Part shown: piece after piece, positions 5,303-5,368 of the stretch | Numbering within the stretch: the stretch's first letter is position 1 | Layout: the number at the start of each line of letters is the position of its first letter | The notes under the pieces: generated by a model | What the model saw: only the letters and a program-made list of their open reading frames with translations | Told to the model about the DNA's origin: nothing | Database searches by the model: none | NCBI GenBank assembly: GCA_000434535.1 | Contig: FR878702.1 | Location: 1-5,368, forward strand | From: Collinsella sp. CAG:166 | GTDB taxonomy: Bacteria; Actinomycetota; Coriobacteriia; Coriobacteriales; Coriobacteriaceae | DNA: 5,368 nucleotides | Reading direction: 5' to 3' | Position numbers and translations under genes: made by a program

Positions 5303-5368
5303 ATGCCCGCGCTCATTACGCATCATCTGTTTGGCGAGGAAAGCATCGACCGTCTTCCGCAGGGCGTT
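5303..5368 (+). CDS. Start of a zinc-dependent phospholipase C-like protein (partial)
   Basis: Only the first 22 codons are present; the gene runs off the end of the window. It starts at ATG 5303 after AAAGGA (5292-5297). The N-terminus MPALITHHLFGE resembles proteins annotated as the zinc-dependent phospholipase C family in Firmicutes and Coriobacteriia, where an early T-H pair begins the domain and an N-terminal histidine can serve as a metal ligand. This is recognition from a short stretch only. It lies 92 bases after the regulator and probably has its own promoter, so it may be unrelated to the module before it. Confidence 0.5.
   Translation, partial: MPALITHHLFGEESIDRLPQGV

Noticed and set aside
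1..5368. Mobile element, CRISPR array, tRNA/rRNA or phage signals
   Set aside because: I saw no transposase, terminal inverted repeats, spaced direct repeats, tRNA cloverleaf or integrase-like protein; the genes look like ordinary chromosomal metabolism and signalling.

Overview
The window reads as a chromosomal segment of a GC-rich anaerobic bacterium, most likely an actinobacterium of the class Coriobacteriia (Collinsella or Olsenella type). That placement is an inference from codon style, strong AAGGAGG-type ribosome binding sites and general protein character; no marker gene proves it. All five genes lie on the + strand. No mobile element, CRISPR array, tRNA or rRNA was seen.

Layout: bases 1-73 are a leader with two small hairpins. 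An APC-superfamily amino acid/amine permease (74-1525) follows. A 131-base gap with a strong two-tier stem-loop and a 12-bp palindrome leads to a metal-dependent amidohydrolase of the prolidase/imidazolonepropionase-like group (1657-2934). A 111-base gap then holds a 15-bp palindrome, LytTR-like motifs and a good intrinsic terminator. Next come a LytS-type sensor histidine kinase (annotated from ATG 3046, but GTG 3052 looks the better start) and its LytTR response regulator (4476-5210). The last 66 bases are the start of a further gene resembling the zinc-dependent phospholipase C family (5303 onward), possibly with its own promoter.

Working together (inference): the permease probably imports an amino acid derivative or small peptide, and the cytoplasmic amidohydrolase cleaves it. 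The LytS/LytTR pair is a complete two-component system. Systems of this type (LytSR-lrgAB, BtsSR-btsT, YpdAB-yhjX) often control a nearby transporter gene, so it may regulate this uptake/hydrolysis pair. The substrate cannot be read from the sequence. The most interesting points are the four-gene module, the non-standard active-site surroundings of the amidohydrolase, and a terminator placed so close to the kinase that its promoter must lie upstream of, or overlap, that terminator, or expression must depend on read-through.
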